DNA of 64,000 nt, taken from the NCBI RefSeq assembly GCF_900167015.1, contig NZ_FUXX01000010.1:1-64000 (forward strand). Direction: 5' to 3'. Position numbers and translations under genes: made by a program. The first letter of the stretch is position 1, and the number at the start of each line of letters is the position of its first letter. Below are positions 18,086 to 26,903 of the stretch, piece after piece. This DNA is from Succinivibrio dextrinosolvens DSM 3072. GTDB taxonomy: Bacteria; Pseudomonadota; Gammaproteobacteria; Enterobacterales; Succinivibrionaceae. The notes under the pieces are model-generated. The model was given only the letters and a program-made list of their open reading frames with translations, was not told where the DNA came from and searched no databases.

Positions 18086-18943
18086 CTAATCATCTCTGTG
18101 AACATCAAAATTGGCAAGTAACCATTCTCCAACTCCTGGATTATCGGGATTATGAATCCCTTTTTCCTGATTTAGAGTCTGTATCATTTTCATTTCATCT
18201 TCTGCAAGTGAAAAATCAAAGATCTCTAGATTCTCTTTAATCCTGTCGGTATGAGTAGATTTAGGCAGAATAATTACTCCCATCTGATTTTCAAAGCGTA
18301 AAACAATCTGGGCTACTGTTTTGTTGTATTTTGCAGCTAATTCTTTTATTACAGGATTATCGAGCAGAAGTTTGTTACCCTGATAAAGAGGAGCCCATGC
18401 TTCAAGAAGAACCTCGTGTTTACTCATTAGAGAACTAAGTTCTTTCTGTTGCATCATTGGATGATACTCAACCTGGTTTACAGCTGGAATTACACTAAAA
18501 CAGTCTTTGAACTTATCCCAGATCTTAACCGTCATATTGCTTACGCCGATCGATTTTATCTTTCCTGCTTTCTGTGCTTCTTCCATTGCTCTCCAGGCTT
18601 CATCTACTTTTCCGTATGGCTGATGAATCAGATATAAATCGATATAGTCGAGGTTAAGCTTTTCAAGTGATTTATCAATTGCTTTTACTGCATCTGCATA
18701 GGCATAATCCTGTAGCCAGAGTTTACTGGTAACAAAGATTTCATCGCGCTTAATACCAGAATCATTTACCGCTTTGCCGACTTCTTTTTCATTGAAGTAG
18801 GCAACTGCAGTATCAATGTGTCTATATCCTAGATTCAGGGCTTCCTTTACCGCCTTGTATGTGGAACCGTCGGCCGGTATCTGGTAGGTTCCAAAACCAA
18901 TTGCAGGTATCCTGTTACCGTCATTTAATGTAAATGTCTGCAT
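18086..18943 (-). CDS. Aldo/keto reductase (diketogluconate reductase type)
   Basis: The 285-aa NADPH-dependent reductase starts MQTFTLNDGNRIPAIGFGTYQ. It has catalytic Asp/Tyr in GYRHIDTAVAYFNE, LYLIHQPYG, SIGVSNM and ILPKSTHTDRIKENL. I place the start at 18941-18943 because a GGGAGT ribosome site lies 6 bases upstream. A longer frame starting at 18967 would overlap the preceding gene and add eight residues foreign to the family. It follows a second aldo/keto reductase gene by 16 bases in the tetR operon. Such enzymes reduce aldehydes, methylglyoxal or keto sugars. Confidence 0.87.
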   Translation of the reverse strand: MQTFTLNDGNRIPAIGFGTYQIPADGSTYKAVKEALNLGYRHIDTAVAYFNEKEVGKAVNDSGIKRDEIFVTSKLWLQDYAYADAVKAIDKSLEKLNLDYIDLYLIHQPYGKVDEAWRAMEEAQKAGKIKSIGVSNMTVKIWDKFKDCFSVIPAVNQVEYHPMMQQKELSSLMSKHEVLLEAWAPLYQGNKLLLDNPVIKELAAKYNKTVAQIVLRFENQMGVIILPKSTHTDRIKENLEIFDFSLAEDEMKMIQTLNQEKGIHNPDNPGVGEWLLANFDVHRDD

Positions 18944-18959
18944 AAAAACTCCCGTTTCT

Positions 18960-19811
18960 TTAATCATGAATTCTGTGGCTACCTATACTGATGGCGATAT
19001 CTGGATTCATTTCATCGTATATTGTGCTTTTCTTTGTATCCAGCTTTTGGATGTTTAAGAGATCTTCCTCATCAAGCTTAAAGTCGAAAATATCAAAATT
19101 AGATATGATTCTTTCTTTATGTGATGATTTTGGGATCACAGGAATATTTCTCTGGATCAGCCAGCGTAGCATTATCTGAGCTGTGGTTTTATTATGTTTT
19201 CTGGCAATTTGTTCCAGGATCTCGTTTTTAAATACGTTGTTGTTGCCTTCAGCGAAAGGTGACCATGCTTCATGCACGATGTTATGTTTTACCATGAAAT
19301 CATGTGCTTCCTGCTGCTGCAGCCATACATTGGTCTCAATCTGATTTACAGCTGGTTTTATTTCATTGTGAGTGAAGAGATCTGCCAGTCTTTCATTCCA
19401 GAAACTGGTAACTCCAATGGCTCTGATTCGACCTTCTTTATAGAGTCTTTCCATTGCTCTCCAGGAACCGTAGTAATCACCATAAGGCTTATGGATTAGG
19501 TACAAATCAAGAATATCCAGCTTCAGTTTCTTCATAGAGGTATCGAAAGCTCTTAGAGTGTTGTCATATCCATGATCCTGAACCCATAGTTTTGTGGTTA
19601 TGAATAGCTCTGAGCGATTGATTCCGCTTTGAGAAATAGCTTCTCCTACAGCTTCCTCATTGAAGTAAGCTGCGGCGGTATCTATCAGGCGATATCCGGT
19701 TTCAAGAGCATCATTTACTGCCTGTACTGCATCCTTGTGCTCAGGAATCTGAAAAACACCAAACCCCAGCATCGGCATCTTTACGCCATTATTTAGATTG
19801 ATATATTCCAT
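18960..19811 (-). CDS. Aldo/keto reductase
   Basis: The 283-aa protein begins MEYINLNNGVKMPMLGFGVFQIP and has GYRLIDTAAAYFNEEAVG with the catalytic Asp and Tyr, LYLIHKPYGDY, AIGVTSFW and VIPKSSHKERIISNFD. It is clearly related to the next gene, with an HxPYG variant in both, so the two are probably old duplicates. It lies 12 bases after tetR on the same strand and is likely repressed by that protein. Substrate unknown. Confidence 0.87.
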   Translation of the reverse strand: MEYINLNNGVKMPMLGFGVFQIPEHKDAVQAVNDALETGYRLIDTAAAYFNEEAVGEAISQSGINRSELFITTKLWVQDHGYDNTLRAFDTSMKKLKLDILDLYLIHKPYGDYYGSWRAMERLYKEGRIRAIGVTSFWNERLADLFTHNEIKPAVNQIETNVWLQQQEAHDFMVKHNIVHEAWSPFAEGNNNVFKNEILEQIARKHNKTTAQIMLRWLIQRNIPVIPKSSHKERIISNFDIFDFKLDEEDLLNIQKLDTKKSTIYDEMNPDIAISIGSHRIHD

Positions 19812-19823
19812 AGAGTTTCCTTT

Positions 19824-20441
19824 TTATTTTTTCAAGTAAGTTGTCAGGGCAGGGGTTAAAAAATCTGAGATGTAACTTTTGATCCTGCCTGATCCGATTA
19901 CTTTGCTATCCGACATGCACCAGATAGTCATCAGCCCGTAGAGATGTGCGTTTATCTGAACTGTAAAGTCTTCAATAGGGAAATATTCTGATAATTCACC
20001 ATGTTTCACAGCATCTGCAAATACTGAATACAAAGCCTTATTGTCATACTGGTATTTTGTAAACTGTGGTTCTTCAGGCATTGGCAGAGGTTTTATGTTA
20101 TTTCTTGTCCACTGCCTGCATGTTTCAATGCCGGCTCTTTCAATTGCCAGAAGAAAGTTTTCACAGTAATACTCAAGTCTTTCGATCAAAGTTTTATCTT
20201 TCATCTTGATAACTGTCTGCGCCAGAATATAGAAATCCAGTTTGTTGAGTTCTGAAATAACATCTTCTTTCTTTTTGAAGTATGTATAAAAGGAACCGGT
20301 ACTTACCTTGGCTTCCTTTGTAATTTCGCTGATTGAGATTTCATCAAATCCTTTTTGGGACAGGAGCTTTTTTGCTGCATTAACAATTTTCTTTTTTGTT
20401 TCTAATGCATCCTGCTGGCGTTTTGTTAGCTTTTCACTCAT
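19824..20441 (-). CDS. TetR-family repressor of the reductase operon
   Basis: The 205-aa protein has an N-terminal helix-turn-helix (about 12-60): KKIVNAAKKLLSQKGFDEISI, then TKEAKVSTGSFYTYFKKKEDV. The C-terminal ligand domain is variable as usual. A GGAGTCATC ribosome site precedes the ATG. It is the first gene of a tetR-akr-akr operon, and three inverted repeats with TGAAT half-sites lie directly upstream. It is therefore a probable autorepressor that responds to a reactive aldehyde or similar inducer. Confidence 0.88.
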   Translation of the reverse strand: MSEKLTKRQQDALETKKKIVNAAKKLLSQKGFDEISISEITKEAKVSTGSFYTYFKKKEDVISELNKLDFYILAQTVIKMKDKTLIERLEYYCENFLLAIERAGIETCRQWTRNNIKPLPMPEEPQFTKYQYDNKALYSVFADAVKHGELSEYFPIEDFTVQINAHLYGLMTIWCMSDSKVIGSGRIKSYISDFLTPALTTYLKK

Positions 20442-20473
20442 GATGACTCCTTTTTTTGTATATTATAATATAT

Positions 20474-20517
20474 ATTGAATAAAATTCAATGAATATGATT
20501 CAATGAACCTTATTCAT
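20474..20517. promoter_or_regulatory. Operator array upstream of tetR
   Basis: Three inverted repeats share TGAAT/ATTCA half-sites: ATTGAAT-AAA-ATTCAAT (20474-20490), TGAAT-ATG-ATTCA (20490-20502) and ATGAA-CCTTA-TTCAT (20503-20517). They lie 33-76 bases upstream of the tetR start and are likely binding sites for the TetR protein. Confidence 0.7.
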
Positions 20518-20669
20518 CATAATCATCAATTAAAAGTGAATCATCATAATGGTGTTTTTTTGTTTTATAACAAAAAGATATAACTGAATATAAAAAAATA
20601 GAATTGGCATTATAAAAAAAATATTCAGATAATAGAGTAAACAAAAAAAGCGTTGCTTTATATAAAAAG

Positions 20670-20688
20670 ATTAGAAAGAAATTCTAAT
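20670..20688. promoter_or_regulatory. Inverted repeat upstream of the cysteine-tail peptide
   Basis: ATTAGAA (20670-20676), 5 bases, TTCTAAT (20682-20688) form a perfect 7-bp palindrome, 38 bases upstream of the small peptide start. It may be an operator for the nitrogenase-like operon or part of its leader. Confidence 0.4.
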
Positions 20689-20725
20689 TAAAAAAATAGT
20701 AGTACCTAGAAAAGAGTATTAAAAC

Positions 20726-20866
20726 ATGCAAAAGTTCAATCAGTTATTTACAGCAGAAGCTGACCGAGGAGAGAAGTTTTCTAATGTTCTCTCCGATATC
20801 AATTCCATCAATTTCATTTCTTCTCAAATGTGCAGATGCAGTTGCATGTGTAAATGCAAGTGTTAA
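20726..20866 (+). CDS. 46-aa peptide with C-terminal CxCxCxCxCxC tail
   Basis: A short frame starts at an ATG at 20726, 9 bases after an AAAGAG element, and ends at a TAA at 20864-20866. The first 35 residues are ordinary and polar (MQKFNQLFTAEADRGEKF...). The last eleven are CRCSCMCKCKC, with cysteines at 36, 38, 40, 42, 44 and 46. I do not recognise the family. It lies 89 bases upstream of the NifX-like gene, on the same strand, with no terminator between. It could be a cysteine-sensing attenuation leader, a metal or Fe-S carrying peptide, or a ribosomally made precursor. The frame is too short for codon statistics, so the call rests on the tail and its position. Confidence 0.6.
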   Translation: MQKFNQLFTAEADRGEKFSNVLSDINSINFISSQMCRCSCMCKCKC

Positions 20867-20955
20867 TCAGTCAAGCTGAATAAATCAGTTCAATTTAAAA
20901 AATATTTTTCCTTAATCGTATATACAGATCAGTTATGGCTGGTCAGGGGGATTTT

Positions 20956-21807
20956 ATGTCCTTTAAAATTGCAGTCGCAACATCAGATGGTATCAATATT
21001 GATACCGAATATTCAAAAGCTACAAAGTTTCTCATTCTTAATGTAGATGACGAAGGTAACTATCATAGTGAAGGGTATCTGCATAACTACAGTATTAGTA
21101 TTGATGGCTGCGGTTCATGTGTAGGCTGCCACGGTGGATGTCAGGCAAATGAAACTGAATTTCTCTGGGAATGCAGCTATGTTCTTGCAACGTCGTTTTC
21201 TCATCGCATTACCAAGCTTCTCAACCGTATTTATATTGATACTCTTGAGGTTAATCTCCCTATAGAGAAAGCATTGCCTAAGGTTATAGCCTTTGAGAAC
21301 AGAAGATCAAATTTTGGAAAAAATCTGAAAACTTCCGTATGGGTACCACCAAGAAATGCTACTGAAGAATATGTTCCTCAGAATGACTCTTCAGCTGATA
21401 ACACCAATGCTGTTACTGAGAAAGAAAGTGTTCAGTTTTCACCTGCTGTTTCTAACAGGACAGGTCTGACCAGAGTTGCAGTTGCCAGTTCAGATGGAAA
21501 GGTAGTTAACAGACACTTTGGTCATGCCCAGGATTTTTATATTTATGAGCTACGTGACAATCTTGCCTACTTTCTTGAAAAGCGCTCTGTTCAAAGCTGC
21601 TGCAACGGTGGAGGCCACACTATTGACTCCTTTAATTCTGTAGCTTCTGTAATTTCTGACTGTAAAGCGGTAGTGGTCGCGAAAATCGGGCAGGGTGCTT
21701 CTTCATTTCTTGAAAACAAAGGTTTCGAGGTATTTGAGGCTCCTTACCTTATAAGCAGAGTCCTGGACAAGATAATCAAAGACAGATTGCTGGAGTCTGC
21801 CGCATGA
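20956..21807 (+). CDS. Two-domain NifX/NafY-like cofactor-binding protein
   Basis: The 283-aa protein contains two copies of the dinitrogenase iron-molybdenum cofactor domain, at about 3-115 (FKIAVATSDG) and 165-275 (TRVAVASSDGKVVNRHFGHA), joined by a polar linker. Such domains bind or ferry FeS cofactor precursors made by NifB. The first copy carries an unusual CGSCVGCHGGC insert and the second an SCCNGGGH loop, so both may hold metal. I start it at the ATG at 20956 because AGGGGGA sits 6 bases upstream; a longer frame from 20935 has no such site. It overlaps the nifB-like gene by 4 bases (ATGA). Confidence 0.85.
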   Translation: MSFKIAVATSDGINIDTEYSKATKFLILNVDDEGNYHSEGYLHNYSISIDGCGSCVGCHGGCQANETEFLWECSYVLATSFSHRITKLLNRIYIDTLEVNLPIEKALPKVIAFENRRSNFGKNLKTSVWVPPRNATEEYVPQNDSSADNTNAVTEKESVQFSPAVSNRTGLTRVAVASSDGKVVNRHFGHAQDFYIYELRDNLAYFLEKRSVQSCCNGGGHTIDSFNSVASVISDCKAVVVAKIGQGASSFLENKGFEVFEAPYLISRVLDKIIKDRLLESAA

Positions 21808-22679
21808 CCGCTAATTATCAGGAACTCTGCCTAAAACATCCATGCTACGCAAAGGGAAAGAAAGCTCAGACAGGAAGAATTCACCTGCCTGTAAGTCCGG
21901 GCTGTAATATCGGCTGCAGATTTTGCGACAGAAAATTCAATGATTATGAAAAGCGCCCAGGAGTGTGCAGCTCGATTTTAAAACCAGCAGAAGCTGTGGA
22001 AGTTGTCAGAAAATCTCTGGAGCTGTGTAAGGATATCACTGTTGTCGGAATTGCAGGTCCCGGTGATACCCTGGCTACTCCATATGCACTGGAGACTTTT
22101 CGCCTTATCAGAAAGGAATTTCCAAAGCTGTTTCTTTGCATGAGTACCAATGGATTACTACTAGAGGAGAAAGCAGAAGAAATCATAGAAACCGGGGTTG
22201 ATTCGGTAACTGTAACGGTTAACGCGGTTGATCCTGTTATTGAAGCTTTGTTGAACAGCTTCGTTATCTACCACAGAAAAAGATATGAGGGAGTAGAGGG
22301 AGCAAGACTGTTAATTGAGAAACAGCTTAATGGCATAAGAAAGCTAGCTAAAGCAGATGTGACGGTCAAAATCAATACCGTTCTGGTTCCAGAGATAAAT
22401 CTTTATCACATTGAAACTATAGCAAAAACCGTAAAGGAAGCCGGAGCGTCAATCTACAACATTATCCCGTTAATCCCTCAGTACGAGCTATCAATGTGCT
22501 CAGTGCCAAACTGTGCACAGATAGATTCATCAAGACGACTTGCGGAAAAGTATCTTGATGTTTTTAAACACTGTCAGCATTGTAGAGCTGATGCAATTGG
22601 CGTTCCTGGAGAAAAGGACTTCAGTTCCGAGATTTACAGCAGAAAGCTTAATCTTGCTGAAACCTTTTCCCATGGATAG
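21804..22679 (+). CDS. nifB: NifB-like radical SAM cofactor maturase
   Basis: NifB fuses two [4Fe-4S] clusters with an SAM-derived carbon to make the 8Fe core of nitrogenase-type cofactors. The 291-aa protein has the HPCY start motif, the radical SAM triad CNIGCRFC (Cys34, 38, 41), RPGVCS, GIAGPGDTLATP, and the C-terminal CxxCRADAIG. All additional cysteines expected for auxiliary clusters appear present. It lacks the C-terminal NifX domain found in many NifB proteins; that function is supplied by the preceding gene. It is the only NifB in the window, so it must serve both D/K pairs if both carry such a cofactor. Confidence 0.9.
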   Translation: MTANYQELCLKHPCYAKGKKAQTGRIHLPVSPGCNIGCRFCDRKFNDYEKRPGVCSSILKPAEAVEVVRKSLELCKDITVVGIAGPGDTLATPYALETFRLIRKEFPKLFLCMSTNGLLLEEKAEEIIETGVDSVTVTVNAVDPVIEALLNSFVIYHRKRYEGVEGARLLIEKQLNGIRKLAKADVTVKINTVLVPEINLYHIETIAKTVKEAGASIYNIIPLIPQYELSMCSVPNCAQIDSSRRLAEKYLDVFKHCQHCRADAIGVPGEKDFSSEIYSRKLNLAETFSHG

Positions 22680-22752
22680 ATGATTCACTGTGTTTTAGCT
22701 TTTACCGGCACTAAAAATTAAACAACAACCAGAAAGGTTGATGGAGAACACA

Positions 22753-24369
22753 ATGGCAAAAAAAATAAATCTTGAAATGAGCGCGGTAGAAAACCGTGAA
22801 ATGAGACTGGGTACCATCATCGGATGGGATGGTCCTGCCTCAGAGCTTGTAAAAGATTCAAACTATATAGAACGATCACAACGTTTTGAAGGAATTAAAA
22901 CATCTGGCTGCGCAGGCGGATGCGGTTCAAGAAAGGCTTGTAAACTCTGTGAGCTTAACTCTCCTTTGAATCAGCAGACAATGTGTGCAAACGCAATTGT
23001 TGAGTGTCAGATTGGAAATATCACCGACTGTATTCTGATTCAGCATGCTCCAATTGGCTGTTCTGGCGATAATCCATGGTTTAATCTGGCTTTTAACATG
23101 GGATTAGGTCGTCGTAATAAACCACCTCAGAATTTGAAAATCTACAGCACCAATCTGCTTGAGAGTGACATGGTTTTCGGCGCTTCTGACAAGTTAAGAA
23201 GAACCTGTCGTACGGTATTTGAGCGTGAGCATCCTAAGGCAATCTTTATCTCTATGGCCTGTGCTACAGCAATTATTGGTGAAGATATCGATTCTATCGC
23301 AGATGAAATGGAAAGTGAGCTTGGGATTCCTGTGGTTCCTCTTCACTGCGAAGGCTTCCGCTCAAAACACTGGAGTACTGGTTTTGATGTTTCCCAGCAT
23401 GGTGTGGTTCGCCAGATTGTAAATAAGAATCCTGTTAAGCAGAAAGATCTTATCAATATCGTAGCCCTCTGGGGAACAGATTACTTCACTCCTCTCCTAA
23501 AACCATTAGGTCTCAGAGTCAATTACATGATTGATATGGCAAGCTTTGATGAACTGCGTCAGGCCAGTGAAGCAGTAGCTACTGCAACCTTCTGTAATAC
23601 TCTTGGCTCTTATATGGCTACAGCCTTGGAGCAGGAATATGGTGTTCCTCAGATTGATGCTCCTCAGCCATACGGTTTTAAGGGAACAGATGAATGGTTA
23701 AGAGCAGTTGCTCATGTGGTAGGCAAGGATGACATTATCGAAGATTACATCAGCTCAGAGCACGAAAGGGTTCTTCCTAAGGTGAATGAACTTCGCGAAA
23801 AGTTCAAGGGAGTTAAAGGCTTTGTAATGACAGGTTCTGCCTATGCTCATGGTCTTATCACTGTGTTAAGGGAGCTTGGAATTGAAGTTGATGGCTCCAT
23901 CGTCTTCCATCATGATCCGATCTACGATGGTGCCGGTGTTCATCAGAATACTCTGGAGGAACTTGTAAATACCTATGGTGACATTAAGAACTACACCGTA
24001 AGTAAAACTGAAGCTTATCAGCTATCTAATATCTTCAACCGAATCGAGAAACCTGATTTTGTAATCATTAGACATCAGGGCCTTGCACCTGAGGCGGCAA
24101 AACTAGGTATTCCTGCTCTTGCTATGGGTGATGAGCATATCCCTGTAGGTTATGACGGTCTGATTCGCACTGGTGAAATCATTCTTGACATTATGGCAAG
24201 AAAGAAATTCAACCGTGTGCTCTCAAAGCACATTAAGCTTCCTTATACCGACTGGTGGCTGTCTCAGAGTGATCCTTTCCTTTTATCTCATGATCCTAAG
24301 GCTCTGGATAAAGTTGTTCCGCTTGAGAATGATGTTGATTATGAAGATGAATTAGACGAGGCTGTTTAA
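22753..24369 (+). CDS. NifD-like catalytic subunit, nitrogenase-like reductase (copy 1)
   Basis: The 538-aa protein aligns with nitrogenase alpha chains. Probable P-cluster ligands are Cys78, Cys103 (QHAPIGC) and Cys170 (MACATAIIGEDI). Cys281 in FCNTLGSYMATALEQEYGVP matches the cofactor ligand Cys275 of Azotobacter NifD. In the EGFR segment (about 200-211) the residue matching catalytic His195 is Phe211, and the Gln191 position is not Gln, which argues against N2 fixation. Four extra cysteines (53, 57, 63, 66) precede the P-cluster region. I start at 22753, where GGAG lies 6 bases upstream and the N-terminus then matches copy 2; the frame itself begins with a TTG at 22738. Confidence 0.88.
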   Translation: MAKKINLEMSAVENREMRLGTIIGWDGPASELVKDSNYIERSQRFEGIKTSGCAGGCGSRKACKLCELNSPLNQQTMCANAIVECQIGNITDCILIQHAPIGCSGDNPWFNLAFNMGLGRRNKPPQNLKIYSTNLLESDMVFGASDKLRRTCRTVFEREHPKAIFISMACATAIIGEDIDSIADEMESELGIPVVPLHCEGFRSKHWSTGFDVSQHGVVRQIVNKNPVKQKDLINIVALWGTDYFTPLLKPLGLRVNYMIDMASFDELRQASEAVATATFCNTLGSYMATALEQEYGVPQIDAPQPYGFKGTDEWLRAVAHVVGKDDIIEDYISSEHERVLPKVNELREKFKGVKGFVMTGSAYAHGLITVLRELGIEVDGSIVFHHDPIYDGAGVHQNTLEELVNTYGDIKNYTVSKTEAYQLSNIFNRIEKPDFVIIRHQGLAPEAAKLGIPALAMGDEHIPVGYDGLIRTGEIILDIMARKKFNRVLSKHIKLPYTDWWLSQSDPFLLSHDPKALDKVVPLENDVDYEDELDEAV

Positions 24370-24372
24370 AGT

Positions 24373-25743
24373 ATGACATTAGAAACAAAGAATTCTGACG
24401 TAAAAAAGAAAGAAAAACACGATGAATCTATTGTGCATTCTCATTATGCATGTACTGTAGGCGCAGCCTATTCTGTGTCCGCTATTAAGGGAGCAGTTCC
24501 TATCGCTAACTGCGGTCCAGGCTGTATGTATAAGCAGTTCTTTTTCCTAAGTTTTGATAATGGCTTTCAGGGAACCGCAGGCGTAAGCGGAGGAAATATC
24601 CCTAGCGCCAATGTTGGAGAAAATGACATTGTCTTTGGAGGCTCAAAGAAGCTCGATGATCTGATAAAGGCTTCTATTGGTGTGGTCAAAGGTGATCTTT
24701 ATGTGGTTCTGACCGGCTGTTCTGGCGAACTGGTGGGAGATGATGTTGGTTCTGTGGTAAGAAAATATCAGCAGAACGGCTATCCTGTCGTCTATGCGGA
24801 TACCGGTGGTTTTAAAGGCTCAAATCTTGATGGTCATGAGCTGGTGGTAAATGCAATTATTGATCAGTATGTAGGCAGCTACAACGGACCAAAGGAGGCT
24901 GGTTTAATCAATCTATGGCTAGAGACCCCATACTTTAATCAGAACTGGAGAGGTGATTACCTTGAGATGGTGAGAATTCTCAGAGCCTCCGGCTTTAGGG
25001 TAAATGTCCTCTTTGGACCTGAAAGTGGCGGTGTCAAGGAGTGGAAGAACATTCCAAAAGCTGATTTCAATCTGCTTATCTCCGCCTGGAATGGCCTAAA
25101 GATAGTTAAACATCTGGAGAAGAAATACCACCAAAGATATCTGCATGTACCTATTCTTCCAATCGGGGAGGAGGCTACTACCGCCTTTATCCGACAGGTG
25201 GTTGAGTTTGCCGGAATTGATAATACCAAAGCAGAAAAATTCATCAGTGAGGAATCTCGAATTTACTATTACTTCCTGGAGCATTTCTCAAACTTCTTCT
25301 CGGAGTACTGGTATGGACTGCCTGCAAAATTTGCAACCGTCACCAACAGTACAGACAATCTTGCTCTAACCAAGTTTCTTTCAGATCAGATTGGTTTAAT
25401 TCCTGTTAAACAGATTATTACTGACAATCCTCCTGATGAAGCAAGAGACAAAATCAGAACCATCTACAGCAATCTTGGAGAAGACATAAGTCTTGACGTG
25501 GAGTTTCATGAAGATGGTTACAAGGTAGAGGATTCTCTAAAGAAAACTGACTTTGGCAATGGCGTTCCGCTGATTCTTGCAAGCTCATGGGAAGCTGACG
25601 TAGCAAGAGAGCTTAAGGCTCTTTTAATAGAAGTAGGAACTCCTTCAACGGAGACTCTGATTATTAACCGCAGTTTTATCGGATATAGAGGCGCTCTTTC
25701 TCTAATCGAAAGAATCTACTCTCAGGCCGTAGGCGGCAAATAG
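24373..25743 (+). CDS. NifK-like beta subunit (copy 1)
   Basis: The 456-aa protein is the partner of the preceding D-like subunit, 3 bases downstream. P-cluster-type cysteines are at YAC (27), CGPGC (47 and 51) and LTGCSGELVGDD (116), the last matching the TTCMAEVIGDD motif of NifK. It is shorter than Mo-nitrogenase NifK (about 520) because the N-terminal extension is missing. The C-terminal GYRGALSLIERIYSQ helix is as in other K chains. It should hold the P-cluster at the D/K interface and relay electrons from NifH to the active site. Confidence 0.87.
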   Translation: MTLETKNSDVKKKEKHDESIVHSHYACTVGAAYSVSAIKGAVPIANCGPGCMYKQFFFLSFDNGFQGTAGVSGGNIPSANVGENDIVFGGSKKLDDLIKASIGVVKGDLYVVLTGCSGELVGDDVGSVVRKYQQNGYPVVYADTGGFKGSNLDGHELVVNAIIDQYVGSYNGPKEAGLINLWLETPYFNQNWRGDYLEMVRILRASGFRVNVLFGPESGGVKEWKNIPKADFNLLISAWNGLKIVKHLEKKYHQRYLHVPILPIGEEATTAFIRQVVEFAGIDNTKAEKFISEESRIYYYFLEHFSNFFSEYWYGLPAKFATVTNSTDNLALTKFLSDQIGLIPVKQIITDNPPDEARDKIRTIYSNLGEDISLDVEFHEDGYKVEDSLKKTDFGNGVPLILASSWEADVARELKALLIEVGTPSTETLIINRSFIGYRGALSLIERIYSQAVGGK

Positions 25744-25755
25744 TTTTGTTAGTAA

Positions 25756-26616
<861 letters not shown>

Positions 26617-26620
26617 AGCC

Positions 26621-26668
26621 GGCCTAATTCTATGAGCATGATTAGGCCCTTAACATTTAATCATGCTC
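26621..26668 (+). promoter_or_regulatory. Two competing hairpins between nifH and ferredoxin genes
   Basis: Stem A pairs GGCCTAAT (26621-26628) with ATTAGGCC (26641-26648). Stem B pairs GAGCATGATTA (26634-26644) with TAATCATGCTC (26658-26668). The arms overlap at 26641-26644, so only one can form. No T run follows. The element may protect the nifH mRNA end or tune read-through to the ferredoxin and nifS genes. Confidence 0.6.
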
Positions 26669-26708
26669 AATGCTAATTATTAACATGCTTTAGAGCAAGG
26701 AATTGTAT

Positions 26709-26903
26709 ATGTATTTTATTGATAAGAGCATCTGTACTCAATGTGGAGAATGTGCTGCCTCATGTCCATTCGAATCTATTGTTGAGCAGGAGGATGGTTC
26801 TTTTGTAATTGATGCTCATATCTGCACCGAGTGTGGCGAATGTCAGCTGAACTGTCCTTTTGAGGCTATCTGTGAGAAGGATGAGAATAAGGAAAGTGCC
26901 TAG
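26709..26903 (+). CDS. 2[4Fe-4S] ferredoxin
   Basis: The 64-aa protein has two clostridial-type cluster motifs, CTQCGECAASCP and CTECGECQLNCP, and nothing else. It should carry low-potential electrons to NifH. The ATG at 26709 is preceded at 7 bases by AAGGA; an in-frame TTG at 26703 is less likely. Its stop codon touches the nifS start (TAG-ATG). Confidence 0.92.
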   Translation: MYFIDKSICTQCGECAASCPFESIVEQEDGSFVIDAHICTECGECQLNCPFEAICEKDENKESA

